This document shows positions 42,047-50,669 of a stretch of DNA of 64,000 bases, piece by piece; the stretch's first letter is position 1, and the number at the start of each line of letters is the position of its first letter. The notes beneath the pieces are model-generated. The model was given only the letters and a program-made list of their open reading frames with translations, ran no database searches and was not told the origin of the DNA. Position numbers and translations under genes: made by a program. Source of the DNA: Herminiimonas sp. (lineage in GTDB: Bacteria > Pseudomonadota > Gammaproteobacteria > Burkholderiales > Burkholderiaceae); the NCBI RefSeq assembly GCF_030655415.1, contig NZ_JAURVN010000014.1, positions 682,001-746,000 on the forward strand, read 5' to 3'.

Positions 42047-42838
42047 TTAAGGCAGCTTCTTTTTCAGCAGATGCATGGAACCGAAAAGCTCTTGCATCAC
42101 TGCGTTGCCAATAAAGCTCAAGTTGTATGGATGCTCAGATACTTTTTTCGGGAAACGCGCACTCTCAGGCAAGGCTTCCAACTGCACCGCAATCTTCCCC
42201 CACAACACCAAGGTCGGTGCCTGTGTCGCATTGCGCTCTGCGTGATCGACCAAAGCTGCCAGCACTGTTTGCAAAAATGGAATCCACGGCTTCGCCTCTT
42301 TCACCGGCGCGACGTGCGAGCGAAAAACCAGCGCTGCATTGAGCAAGAGAAAACCGTGTGAAGTTAGATTTTCCTGCAAATCCGGCAAGGTTTGAATAAC
42401 AGCAGAAGGCGCAGCCTGCGCCTTGGCAGATACGCCAGCCAGCGCATCACCAGAGGTTTGCTCTATTGCTATTTGGCCATCAGCCACCAGCAACATCTTC
42501 ATGAAATTGCGTAATGAAGTCGCGCGATTTACCTGTTTGGACAAACCTTTTTCCGACCACAACGATCCAACCGCGCCGTCCATGAAGCACACGCCGGTCG
42601 CACTATCCGGACGCGGATACGGGCCCTCACCCACTAGCACATAGCGCACCGCATCTAGTGGCTGCGCAAACGCGGCAAACAGTCTGCCGCCATTCGGTAA
42701 ATAATTGTCGTCTGCCAGCGCTGGCAAATAATCCGGGAATGATTTGTGAACTGCGTTCAAGCCGGCCAGAAGAATCGGACGCCAGGATGCGTCAGCGACG
42801 TCCAGCATGGCAATGAAAGATGATGGAATTGTTTGCAT
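42047..42838 (-). CDS. Uracil-DNA glycosylase-fold protein with altered active site
   Basis: 263 residues. The layout is that of family 1 UDG: the water-activating motif region (VLVGEGPYPRPDSATGVCF, residues 68-85), the strand LLLNAALVFR with Asn167, the LWG strand (VLWGKIA), and the late HP motif in SEHPYNLS (His236). Where UDG has GQDPYH, this protein has GEGPYP, so the catalytic Asp is Gly72. Asn, His and the Tyr and Phe of the uracil pocket remain. Activity on uracil is therefore doubtful; it could act on another base or only bind DNA. Next to uvrB on the same strand, separated by a short CAGCCGGC/GCCGGCTG hairpin (42861-42883). Confidence 0.82.
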   Translation of the reverse strand: MQTIPSSFIAMLDVADASWRPILLAGLNAVHKSFPDYLPALADDNYLPNGGRLFAAFAQPLDAVRYVLVGEGPYPRPDSATGVCFMDGAVGSLWSEKGLSKQVNRATSLRNFMKMLLVADGQIAIEQTSGDALAGVSAKAQAAPSAVIQTLPDLQENLTSHGFLLLNAALVFRSHVAPVKEAKPWIPFLQTVLAALVDHAERNATQAPTLVLWGKIAVQLEALPESARFPKKVSEHPYNLSFIGNAVMQELFGSMHLLKKKLP

Positions 42839-42979
42839 GAGATTTGATGCCCGAAGATTACAGCCGGCAATTCAAGCCGGCTGACGAAAGCAGCGATTGT
42901 ATCCGCAAGTTTGTCGGATACAAGTCGAAAGCTGTTCGCCGCCGTAGTACAGTTCAGGCGCTTAATGAGACACCAAAAA

Positions 42980-45073
42980 TTATGCGCTGGCCAACGGTTC
43001 TATCGTATCGCCGCCCGATGCGCCAAACAATTGCTCTTTCAATATCCGCAATTGATCGCGTACTTGCGCAGCTTTTTCGAACTCCAGGTTTTTTGCATGA
43101 CCCAGCATTTGTTTTTCCAGTCGCTTGATTTCCTTGCTGACCTGCTTCTCGCTCATCGACTCGTACTTCGCATGTTCTTGAGCAGCATTCAACTCTTCGC
43201 GCGCTTCCTGCGGGCTGTAAACGCCATCGATCAATTCGCGGATATTTTTCTTGATACCTATCGGTGTGATGTTATTCGCAGTATTGAACGCAATCTGCTT
43301 GGCGCGACGGCGCTCGGTCTCGTCAATTGCGCGTCGCATTGAATCCGTTACCTTGTCACCATAGAGGATTGCCATGCCATTTAAATTACGCGCAGCGCGA
43401 CCTATGGTTTGAATCAGACTGCGTTCGGAGCGCAGAAAGCCTTCCTTGTCCGCATCGAGAATCGCCACCAATGACACTTCGGGCAGATCCAGACCTTCGC
43501 GCAACAAGTTAATCCCGACCAAAACATCGAAGGTACCAAGACGCAAATCCCGCAAAATTTCAACACGCTCAACCGTATCAATATCGCTGTGCAAGTAACG
43601 CACCTTGATGCCGTTATCGCTCAGGAATTCCGTTAACTGTTCCGACATGCGCTTGGTCAACGTCGTCACCAATACGCGCTCGTGTTTTTTCACGCGATCG
43701 GTAATTTCCGACATCAAATCATCAACCTGGGTTGAAGCCGGCCGCACACTGATCATTGGATCAACCAAGCCGGTAGGGCGCACAACCTGCTCCACCACTT
43801 GATCGGCATGCGTATTTTCGTAATCAGCTGGCGTGGCAGAGACGAACACCATTTGCCGCATCTTGCCTTCGAACTCATCAAAGCGCAACGGCCTGTTATC
43901 CAGCGCCGACGGCAGACGGAAACCGTAATCAACCAGATTAGTTTTGCGCGCCCTATCGCCGTTGTACATGCCGTTGAGCTGCCCCATCAACACGTGCGAT
44001 TCATCCATAAACATCAGCGCATCCTGCGGCAAATAATCAACCAGCGTTGGCGGCGGATCGCCAGCTTTGGCACCGCTCAAGTGACGTGAATAGTTTTCGA
44101 TGCCTTTGGTGAAACCGATTTCCTGCATCATTTCCAGATCGAAGCGCGTGCGCTGTTCCAGCCTTTGTTCTTCGATCAAACGGTTTTCCTTGCGGAAAAA
44201 TTCCAGGCGATCGCGCAGTTCATCTTTAATGGTTTCAATCGCACGCAACACAGTCGAGCGCGGCGTCACGTAATGCGAACCTGGATAAACAGTAAAACGT
44301 GGAATCTTTTGGCGTATGCGGCCAGTCAGCGGATCGAACAACTGCAGGCTTTCAATTTCGTCATCGAACATTTCAATGCGAATTGCCAACTCGGCATGCT
44401 CAGCCGGGAAAATATCAATCGTATCGCCACGCACGCGGAAAGTACCGCGGCCAAAATCCACTTCGTTACGTGTGTACTGCATCGCGATCAGACGCGCAAT
44501 CACATCGCGCTGGCTGACTTTATCCTTGGCGCGCAAAGTCAAAATCATCTGATGGTATTCGCTAGGATTACCAATACCGTAAATCGCCGAAACCGTTGCA
44601 ATGATCACCACATCGCGACGCTCCATCAGCGACTTGGTGCAAGACAGACGCATCTGTTCGATGTGTTCGTTAATCGATGAATCTTTCTCGATGAACAAAT
44701 CGCGCTGCGGCACATACGCTTCAGGTTGGTAATAATCGTAGTAACTGACGAAGTATTCCACCGCGTTTTGCGGGAAAAACTCGCGGAATTCGCTGTATAG
44801 CTGCGCAGCCAAAGTCTTGTTCGGCGCAAACACAATTGCCGGACGGCCCATTTGGGCGATCACATTGGCAACGGTATATGTCTTGCCAGAACCGGTAACA
44901 CCCAGCAATGTTTGATAAAACAAACCATCGTTGATGCCCTCTACCAGCTTCGCAATTGCGGTCGGCTGATCGCCTGCCGGAGGAAAGGGCTGGTGCAGGC
45001 GAAACGGGGAATTTGGGTAGGTAACAATTTTCGATTCATCAACGGAATCGGGAACTTGGGATAAATCAGCCAT
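42980..45073 (-). CDS. uvrB: Excinuclease ABC subunit B
   Basis: Damage-verifying helicase of nucleotide excision repair. 697 residues: Walker [11 protein letters not shown], the beta-hairpin region [12 protein letters not shown], helicase motifs through QTIGRAARN, and the C-terminal UVR motif ([23 protein letters not shown], parts of it) that binds UvrC. I see no LexA-type CTGT-N8-ACAG box upstream. Divergent from the aminotransferase gene. Confidence 0.98.
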   Translation of the reverse strand: MADLSQVPDSVDESKIVTYPNSPFRLHQPFPPAGDQPTAIAKLVEGINDGLFYQTLLGVTGSGKTYTVANVIAQMGRPAIVFAPNKTLAAQLYSEFREFFPQNAVEYFVSYYDYYQPEAYVPQRDLFIEKDSSINEHIEQMRLSCTKSLMERRDVVIIATVSAIYGIGNPSEYHQMILTLRAKDKVSQRDVIARLIAMQYTRNEVDFGRGTFRVRGDTIDIFPAEHAELAIRIEMFDDEIESLQLFDPLTGRIRQKIPRFTVYPGSHYVTPRSTVLRAIETIKDELRDRLEFFRKENRLIEEQRLEQRTRFDLEMMQEIGFTKGIENYSRHLSGAKAGDPPPTLVDYLPQDALMFMDESHVLMGQLNGMYNGDRARKTNLVDYGFRLPSALDNRPLRFDEFEGKMRQMVFVSATPADYENTHADQVVEQVVRPTGLVDPMISVRPASTQVDDLMSEITDRVKKHERVLVTTLTKRMSEQLTEFLSDNGIKVRYLHSDIDTVERVEILRDLRLGTFDVLVGINLLREGLDLPEVSLVAILDADKEGFLRSERSLIQTIGRAARNLNGMAILYGDKVTDSMRRAIDETERRRAKQIAFNTANNITPIGIKKNIRELIDGVYSPQEAREELNAAQEHAKYESMSEKQVSKEIKRLEKQMLGHAKNLEFEKAAQVRDQLRILKEQLFGASGGDTIEPLASA

Positions 45074-45112
45074 TTAAATCCGACCTTTGGTAAAATAGTG
45101 AGTCGCATTTTC

Positions 45113-45133
45113 CGCAAGACTTATGGTCTTGCG
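45113..45133 (+). promoter_or_regulatory. Stem-loop in the aminotransferase leader
   Basis: CGCAAGAC / GTCTTGCG, perfect 8-bp stem with a 5-base loop. A second stem, CTGCAAA / TTTGCAG, follows at 45149-45169, ending 21 bases before ATG 45191. Both lie downstream of a TAAAAT -10-like box (45091-45096). Confidence 0.5.
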
Positions 45134-45190
45134 CTCTACACAACCCCACTGCAAAACGACCGTTTGCAGCTAACTTTTGATGTTATCACG

Positions 45191-46405
45191 ATGAACGCAC
45201 CTATTCCTGCTTCGCTCCTCAACGCCATCGAAATGGCGCCGCGTGACCCGATTCTTGGTATTACCGAGGCTTTTAATGCCGACAAGAATCCAAATAAGAT
45301 CAATCTTGGTGTCGGCGTTTACAACGACGATAACGGCAAATTGCCATTGCTTGAATGCGTACGCAAAGCCGAAGCGCAATTGATGGAAAAATTGTCGCCA
45401 CGTGGCTACCTGCCTATCGACGGCCTGGCTGCGTATGACAAAGCAGTACAAGAACTCGTATTTGGTGCCGATAGTTCAGTAGTCAAGGACAAACGTGCAG
45501 TCACCGCACAAGCAATCGGCGGCACAGGCGCATTGAAACTCGGCGCTGATTTCCTGAAACGCTTTGCACCAAACGCGCAAGTCTGGATCAGCGATCCAAG
45601 CTGGGAAAACCACCGCGCTTTGTTTGAATCGGCTGGCTTTACCGTCAACAATTATCCATACTACGACGCAGTAACCCGCGGCGTTAATTTCGCTGGCATG
45701 CTCGACACACTCAAATCGATTCCTAGCGGCTCGATCGTTCTGTTGCACGCTTGCTGCCACAACCCAACCGGCGCGGATCTGAGCGATGCGCAATGGCTGG
45801 AAGTGTTGAACGTTGTCACAACACGCGGCTTGATTCCATTCCTCGACATGGCCTACCAAGGTTTTGGCGACGGCATCGAATCCGACGGCAAAGTTGTGCG
45901 TCAATTCGCTGAAGCAGGCGGCCCAGTATTCGTTTCGAACTCATTCTCCAAATCGTTCTCGCTGTACGGCGAACGCGTTGGTGCATTGAGCATCGTCGCC
46001 GTCAATGCAGAAGAAGCAGCACGCGTCTTGTCGCAATTGAAACGCGTCATCCGCACCAACTATTCCAACCCACCTATCCACGGCGGCCAAGTCGTTGCAA
46101 CAGCTCTGGCATCACCAGAACTGCGCGCATTGTGGGAAGAAGAACTGGCTGGCATGCGCGTACGTATTCGTGAAATGCGTCAAGCGTTTGTACAGAAATT
46201 GAAAGAACAAGCACCTGCTCACAACTTCGATTTCGTTACTGCACAACGCGGCATGTTCTCGTACTCAGGCTTGACCAAACCACAAGTAGATCGTCTGCGC
46301 GATGAGTTCTCGATCTACGCTGTCGACACTGGCCGCATTTGTGTCGCTGCACTGAATACGAAAAACATCGATTACGTTATTGCAGCAATCGCAAAAGTTC
46401 TTTAA
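45191..46405 (+). CDS. tyrB: Aromatic/aspartate aminotransferase (class I, PLP)
   Basis: 404 residues of the aspartate/aromatic aminotransferase Ia subgroup, which transfers amino groups between aspartate, tyrosine or phenylalanine and 2-oxoacids. PLP Lys in NSFSKSFSLYGERVG, PLP phosphate contacts in GGTGALK, DMAYQGFG and the C-terminal DTGRICVAALN with the substrate Arg. AspC and TyrB differ by substrate only and cannot be told apart here. ATG 45191 (MNAPIPASLLNAIEMAPRD) is preferred to the upstream in-frame 45098, which would read through the leader stem-loops. Divergent from uvrB. Confidence 0.9.
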   Translation: MNAPIPASLLNAIEMAPRDPILGITEAFNADKNPNKINLGVGVYNDDNGKLPLLECVRKAEAQLMEKLSPRGYLPIDGLAAYDKAVQELVFGADSSVVKDKRAVTAQAIGGTGALKLGADFLKRFAPNAQVWISDPSWENHRALFESAGFTVNNYPYYDAVTRGVNFAGMLDTLKSIPSGSIVLLHACCHNPTGADLSDAQWLEVLNVVTTRGLIPFLDMAYQGFGDGIESDGKVVRQFAEAGGPVFVSNSFSKSFSLYGERVGALSIVAVNAEEAARVLSQLKRVIRTNYSNPPIHGGQVVATALASPELRALWEEELAGMRVRIREMRQAFVQKLKEQAPAHNFDFVTAQRGMFSYSGLTKPQVDRLRDEFSIYAVDTGRICVAALNTKNIDYVIAAIAKVL

Positions 46406-46415
46406 TATTCGCCCC

Positions 46416-46465
46416 TGCAATAAATTTCTGCGCCAAGACTAAACAAAGCAAAGAAATTTATTGCA
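46416..46465 (+). repeat. 14-bp perfect inverted repeat after the aminotransferase gene
   Basis: TGCAATAAATTTCT (46416-46429) and AGAAATTTATTGCA (46452-46465) pair perfectly around a 22-base loop, 10 bases after the stop. No T run follows, so it is not a standard terminator; it may protect the 3' end of the message. It ends just before the tRNA promoter. Confidence 0.7.
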
Positions 46466-46471
46466 CAAGCT

Positions 46472-46501
46472 TTGACAGGCGAGCAAGAAACATCTTATAA
46501 T
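46472..46501 (+). promoter_or_regulatory. Consensus promoter of tRNA-Asn
   Basis: TTGACA (46472-46477), an 18-base spacer and TATAAT (46496-46501), both perfect. The tRNA begins 11 bases after the -10. Confidence 0.92.
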
Positions 46502-46512
46502 CTCGCTTCTGT

Positions 46513-46588
46513 TCCCTGATAGCTCAGTTGGTAGAGCGACGGACTGTTAATCCGCAGGTCCCTGGTTCGAGTCCAGGTCGGGGAGCCA
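46513..46588 (+). tRNA. tRNA-Asn (anticodon GUU)
   Basis: 76 bases with encoded CCA. The acceptor stem is TCCCTGA / TCGGGGA, the D arm contains AGCTCAGTTGGTAGAGC, the anticodon GTT is at 46546-46548 in loop CTGTTAA, the T loop is GGTTCGAGTCC, and the discriminator base is G. A single tRNA gene with its own promoter and terminator. Confidence 0.98.
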
Positions 46589-46597
46589 CAGAATATG

Positions 46598-46632
46598 AAG
46601 GGCCTAGTTGAAAAACTAGGCCCTTTTCTTTT
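46598..46632 (+). terminator. Terminator of tRNA-Asn
   Basis: The stem AAGGGCCTAGTT / AACTAGGCCCTT with a short loop is followed by TTCTTTTG. Confidence 0.92.
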
Positions 46633-46718
46633 GTCTAAAGCAATTGAAACTTCGAGCCACGAAATTGAACGTTAGTAGTCCAAATTAGATGTGTTCTTTT
46701 TAACTCCACTCCGCAAAT

Positions 46719-46749
46719 TAAAAATCCCCGCATGAAGCGAGGATTTTTA
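46719..46749 (-). terminator. Terminator of the 43-residue small-protein gene
   Basis: On the minus strand AAAAATCC-CGC / GCG-GGATTTTT with loop TTCAT (one mismatch) and a T run. It lies 46 bases past the small gene's stop and supports it as a real transcribed unit. A second GC-rich stem (CGGCC / GGCCG, 46760-46781) lies between. Confidence 0.78.
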
Positions 46750-46794
46750 GAGTTTGAAAACGGCCGCCCTTCTTTCTGGCCGCATTCACTTTAA

Positions 46795-46926
46795 TTACAG
46801 GCTGCGATATTCTTTCAAGCCTTGATACTGAGAACCGCGAGTCGCGCAGAGTTGATCGATCAACGCCGCACGCTTTTCTTCAACATTGACTTGCGATACC
46901 ACTTGGCTAGCAACGGATGTAGACAT
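46795..46926 (-). CDS. Small protein of 43 residues, function unknown
   Basis: An unbroken frame from ATG 46926 to TAA 46795, beginning MSTSVASQVVSQVNVEEKR and ending GLKEYRSL, with one Cys (QLCATRG). AAAGGA stands nine bases before the ATG, and a terminator follows the stop. A weak promoter (TTGGAT-N18-TAGACT) lies at 46966-46995 on the minus strand. It has no signal peptide or membrane helix, so it is a cytosolic, mostly helical peptide. I do not recognise a family. It is separate from ompW, which lies upstream on the same strand. Confidence 0.68.
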   Translation of the reverse strand: MSTSVASQVVSQVNVEEKRAALIDQLCATRGSQYQGLKEYRSL

Positions 46927-47147
46927 GATGATTTCCTTTCTGGAGTTAATCATTTTGCTGATTCCAGTCTAGGAAACCATCAGCCATAAATCCAATTTGA
47001 ATTCATGATATTGGTAATTCACGTTTGATATATCTAACGTCAGGCAGATACCGTTTTCTGCATCTCCTGCGAAGGTGGCTAGCGACATATCAATGCGCGT
47101 TGACATATAAGTTTGCCGTGATCAAACCTCTCCTTTAAACATCGCGT

Positions 47148-47768
47148 TTAAAAACGGTAACCAACGCCAACACCAATCAGCCAAGGATCGATTTTTACAG
47201 CGCTGATTTGTCCTGCCGCAGTATTCACATCACTTCTGATTTGGACTTTCTTCACGTCCAGATTCAATGACCAATTTTTATCCAGCTTGAAATCAACGCC
47301 CGCTTGCAAGGCAAGTCCTAGGCTGCTGCTTTCCAGATCTGCAGCACCATTCAGCAACTTGACGCTGGAAATTCGAGTGTAATTAATACCGGCTCCAACA
47401 TACGGGCTGATGGTTTTTTGTGGCGTGAAGTGATATTGCAGAGTGAGTGTTGGTGGCAAATGTTTGAAGCTGCCTATTTCTGCGCCATCGAGGGAGACTT
47501 TCTGCTTTTGCGGATAAGTCAGTACCAATTCGGTTGCCCAGTTAGGCGTAAAGAAATAGCTGATGTCGACTTCTGGAATCGTTTTGGAATTAATAGTCAA
47601 ACGATCGGATGCACCGATGCCACCGATGGGATCTGACTTGTTGGCTGGATCAAGATGGACCGCGCGGACACGGACTAACCACGGCCCTTCTTGTACTTGC
47701 TGTGCGTAGACTTGCGAACTGATGCTGACTAAAGAAACTAATGCGACTGCGAGAACTGACTTTTTCAC
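47148..47768 (-). CDS. ompW: Outer membrane protein OmpW
   Basis: 206 residues: signal peptide MKKSVLAVALVSLVSISSQVYAQ, then an eight-stranded barrel with the family marks GPWLVRVRAVHLDP near the N-terminus, PEVDISYFFTPNWA, PPTLTLQYHF and the closing C-terminal WLIGVGVGYRF with terminal Phe. OmpW is a small hydrophobic-ligand channel linked to anaerobic and stress responses. The start is assigned to GTG 47768 with GGAG seven bases upstream; an upstream in-frame codon would give residues before the signal peptide. An FNR box lies upstream. Confidence 0.93.
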   Translation of the reverse strand: MKKSVLAVALVSLVSISSQVYAQQVQEGPWLVRVRAVHLDPANKSDPIGGIGASDRLTINSKTIPEVDISYFFTPNWATELVLTYPQKQKVSLDGAEIGSFKHLPPTLTLQYHFTPQKTISPYVGAGINYTRISSVKLLNGAADLESSSLGLALQAGVDFKLDKNWSLNLDVKKVQIRSDVNTAAGQISAVKIDPWLIGVGVGYRF

Positions 47769-47799
47769 GATAACTCCGACGTTGATGGGAACGAGTACC

Positions 47800-47840
47800 A
47801 AGGTATCGCACCAACATTTTCAGAATTTGATCTTGATCAA
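47800..47840 (-). promoter_or_regulatory. FNR-type promoter of ompW
   Basis: TTGATCTTGATCAA (47827-47840) is an exact match to the FNR/Anr consensus TTGAT-N4-ATCAA. On the minus strand TACCTT (47800-47805) could be the -10, which puts the box near -41 as in class II FNR-activated promoters. Confidence 0.78.
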
Positions 47841-47930
47841 ATCTGCAGCAGACCAATGAAAAATATCGTCGCGCTTAGAAAAACTGCTCAGCTCTTCATT
47901 TTTACTGAAACTGCGTAAGCGTCACTAGCG

Positions 47931-49259
47931 CTATGCGTAGATATCACTACGCGTCAGCGGTACAGCAGGTTTAGCGCCACCAGGTTTGGACGCGAGTATC
48001 TGATAAATTCCGGTGCCGCCTGATTCAAATTCCAATGCACACGCGGCCATATAGAGGCGCCAGACACGATATGCCGATTCGCTGACGTATTCCAACGCTT
48101 CTTCGCGTCGTTCTTCCAAGCGACTGACCCAATGTCTGAGCGTCAGCGCATAGTGCGGACGCAGCGCTTCTACATCATGGATTTCAAAACCTGTTTGTTC
48201 CATCCTGCGTTGAATATTACTGATCGTATCCAGCTCGCCATCAGGGAAGACATAACGATTGATGAACTCGGTATCGACTGTGCGTTGCCAGCCTTCTTCA
48301 TCGTGCGTGATGCCGTGATTGAGGAATAGACCGCCGGGACGCAGCACGCGCTTGATGGTGGCGTTATACACGGGAAGATTCGCCAGACCTACATGCTCAA
48401 ACATACCGATGCTGGATACTTTATCGTAGACAGCCTCGCCTTCCAGATCACGATAATCGCGTAACTCTACCGTCACCAGATCGCTCAAGCCTTCTGCTGC
48501 GATACGTGCCTGCGCATACTCGTACTGCTTTTGGCTCAGCGTGATGCCATGCGCACGCACACCGTAATGACGCGCGGCCCAACACACCATGGCACCCCAA
48601 CCGCAACCTACGTCGAGCAAACGTTCGCCTGGTGAGAGTCGCAGCTTGCGGCAGATATGGCCGAGTTTATGCTCCTGCGCATGCTCTAGCGTGTCGTCTT
48701 CAGACTCGAAGTAAGCGCATGAATACACCATCTCTTTATCGAGCCACAATTTATAAAACAGATTTGATACATCGTAGTGAAAAGCGATCGCCGCTTGATC
48801 GCTGCCTTTTGAATGTCTATGCGAAAAGCCACCTGCATCAAATGGGGTATTAGCGAGATTCTTTGGTTTTGCCGGCAAGCGCCACGCGTCGCGCAATAAA
48901 GCCCAACGCACGCCTAGCGAAAAATTAAAAGTTTGGAAGTACTGTTTCAGTCCCAGCGCAGCATACAAATCACCTTCGACATCAATCAAGCCGTTGATAT
49001 ACGCATCGGCAAGCGGCAACGGACTGCGCCCAAATATGAGCTTGCGCAAGACCACTGGATCTCTCAGCAATAGCGTAAATTTTGGTGTGGTGATCTCGAT
49101 GTGATGCAGTTGATCACCGAGCAAACGTAGTGTGGTCGCCCCCGGGAAATCGCGCAATAAATGCTTCAATATCCGCAATGCCGCATCTGCCTGTCCCGCC
49201 TCAACCGCATTGGATGACAGGAAGGAACCGCTAACCACATTATTGTTTCTATCGTTCAT
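47931..49259 (-). CDS. cfa: Cyclopropane-fatty-acyl-phospholipid synthase
   Basis: Adds a methylene group from SAM to unsaturated acyl chains in membrane lipids, a stationary-phase and acid stress change. 442 residues: a lipid-binding N-terminal part and a C-terminal methyltransferase domain with LLDVGCGWGAM, plus the E-x-x-G-bearing FEHVGLANLP. ATG 49259 (MNDRNNNVVSG) is chosen over an upstream in-frame codon that lies inside the leader stem-loop. Confidence 0.94.
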   Translation of the reverse strand: MNDRNNNVVSGSFLSSNAVEAGQADAALRILKHLLRDFPGATTLRLLGDQLHHIEITTPKFTLLLRDPVVLRKLIFGRSPLPLADAYINGLIDVEGDLYAALGLKQYFQTFNFSLGVRWALLRDAWRLPAKPKNLANTPFDAGGFSHRHSKGSDQAAIAFHYDVSNLFYKLWLDKEMVYSCAYFESEDDTLEHAQEHKLGHICRKLRLSPGERLLDVGCGWGAMVCWAARHYGVRAHGITLSQKQYEYAQARIAAEGLSDLVTVELRDYRDLEGEAVYDKVSSIGMFEHVGLANLPVYNATIKRVLRPGGLFLNHGITHDEEGWQRTVDTEFINRYVFPDGELDTISNIQRRMEQTGFEIHDVEALRPHYALTLRHWVSRLEERREEALEYVSESAYRVWRLYMAACALEFESGGTGIYQILASKPGGAKPAVPLTRSDIYA

Positions 49260-49264
49260 TGCTG

Positions 49265-49316
49265 GCCCTATCTTGAAAACTCTGACGGGTTGCCCTTGCA
49301 AGAAAGTCGATAGGGC
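49265..49316 (-). promoter_or_regulatory. Stem-loop in the cfa leader
   Basis: In the mRNA GCCCTATC (49309-49316) pairs with GATAGGGC (49265-49272), ending five bases before the ATG, with a small GGG-CAA-CCC hairpin nested inside. It could hide the ribosome site. From 49320 to 49646 I see no gene; a TGATACA/TGTATCA pair at about 49590-49621 has no clear role. Confidence 0.5.
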
Positions 49317-49646
49317 AAAGTAAAACTGCGCGCAACAAGCTTCCGATACGCGAGGCGCATCAGAATTATTGGGCGATTATCTAAAAAAGAAATTGTGCTG
49401 CAGTTGCGTCCTTACACACGACGACAACGATCCTGGCATATGAGATGCAAAGGCGCGAGCTTGATGAAAATGCGCATCAGATTGCATGTAACTTTCCTCA
49501 TACTTTAAAAGTAGAAAAAACCGTTACGTCTATCTAGAACGACTTAAATTTTTACAGAAATAATACAGAAAATCAGACATCCAAACATGATGATACAACT
49601 TCGCATTAGCGATGTGTATCACCATGTTTCTATGAAAAAGGCAGAA

Positions 49647-50012
49647 TTACTTGGCGTTAGTGTCTATGTCGAGCAGGCACTCACGGCCTTTTTGGGTAAT
49701 CTCAAAACCGCTGCTTCCTTCTTGAGCCGCGATGTGCCCTTTCTTGCCGAGGAAGGTGGCGACATCAGATTTCAGCGCAGCGTTTGAATCATTGGAGATT
49801 GCACGCAGGCCTTCAATGCAGCTCTTAACAAACAAGGTCTGCTTGCCTTTATCGGTCAAACCGAGGCTGCCATCTTTTGCATAAGCAATATATTTCAAAC
49901 CCGTCAGACGCTTGGTATTACGCGCCACGCAGGCAGATGGTCGTGCATGCTTGATGCCTGCGACTATCTGCTGCAACGCGTCAAATTCATCTGTCGTTAA
50001 ATCCCCACCCAT
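49647..50012 (-). CDS. Hypothetical protein, possible winged-helix
   Basis: 121 residues. The N-terminal part (LTTDEFDALQQIVAGIKHARPSACV) and the repeated pattern (GLTDKGKQTLF and later GFEITQKGRECL) each look like the end of a small winged-helix wing, so two short DNA- or protein-binding units are possible. No enzyme motif, signal peptide or membrane segment. AGGAAG upstream supports ATG 50012. The next gene on the same strand ends 51 bases away. Confidence 0.65.
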   Translation of the reverse strand: MGGDLTTDEFDALQQIVAGIKHARPSACVARNTKRLTGLKYIAYAKDGSLGLTDKGKQTLFVKSCIEGLRAISNDSNAALKSDVATFLGKKGHIAAQEGSSGFEITQKGRECLLDIDTNAK

Positions 50013-50063
50013 ACACACTTCCTGTCTTTAATATCTATGATTCCCGCAGCCAAATGGCGACGT

Positions 50064-50378
50064 TTAAAATCGTGGCAAATCGGCCAAAGTACGGCCAGGT
50101 ACATCGTGATCTATCGTGTCGATATCTTCAATGCCATGTTCGGGTATGACGATATGCACTCGCGGTCCGAGCACCATTTCGTTGCCGACCTTGAATGCTG
50201 TCGCCACTTCATCGCCAAAATGCAGCGCATCGACCACCAAGCTGACATCTTGCTCCAACACAACGGCCTCCCAACCCGGAGAACCATCGCCCTTGCGATG
50301 TCCGCGCCCCCAACGCACCATTTCTACTTTGTCGCCTGCCTCGTTAAATCGCACTGCTTCAATCAAATGAACTGACAT
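50064..50378 (-). CDS. Hypothetical protein of 104 residues
   Basis: A mostly beta protein (MSVHLIEAVRFNEAGDKVEMVRWG, then VVLEQDVSLVVDALHFGDEVATAFKVG). No known motif and no signal peptide. GGAGAG upstream supports the start. It sits directly upstream of the 121-residue gene and probably shares its transcript. I do not recognise the family. Confidence 0.65.
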   Translation of the reverse strand: MSVHLIEAVRFNEAGDKVEMVRWGRGHRKGDGSPGWEAVVLEQDVSLVVDALHFGDEVATAFKVGNEMVLGPRVHIVIPEHGIEDIDTIDHDVPGRTLADLPRF

Positions 50379-50552
50379 CAATCTCTCCGAAAAAAAATTG
50401 CCGACTTTTCCGCCCTCATGGTACGCGCCCTACCCATTCCCAGCAAGGCACACAGGTATTCATTAGTGAAGAAGACATTCCGCTCAACAGGCCTAAGCAA
50501 GACTGTAATTCACATATCAATATATTAACAATGTGCACTTTTCATCAAGAAA

Positions 50553-50669
50553 TTTGTTAATTCTTAAAATAAAAAACTACGTGGCGATGACGTTTGAAGA
50601 GGTTTTAGCCACGAAGATCACTCAGGAATTTTCCTTAATTTGAAGCAACTTTGGCTATTTGTTAATTCT
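50553..50669. repeat. Direct repeat and hairpins upstream of the GGDEF-EAL gene
   Basis: The 526-base region 50382-50907 has no gene. It contains TTTGTTAATTCT twice, at 50553-50564 and 50658-50669, 105 bp apart, a CGTGGC/GCCACG inverted repeat (50580-50613) between them, and just after, ATCCCAT-ATTT-ATGGGAT (50690-50707). A TTGACA at 50804-50809 lacks a good -10. Function unknown. Confidence 0.5.

Noticed and set aside
45074..45112. Possible LexA box upstream of uvrB
   Set aside because: No CTGT-N8-ACAG or close variant found between the uvrB start and the divergent gene.
46416..46640. Integration site at tRNA-Asn for a genomic island
   Set aside because: No integrase gene, no direct repeat of the tRNA 3' end and ordinary genes on both sides.
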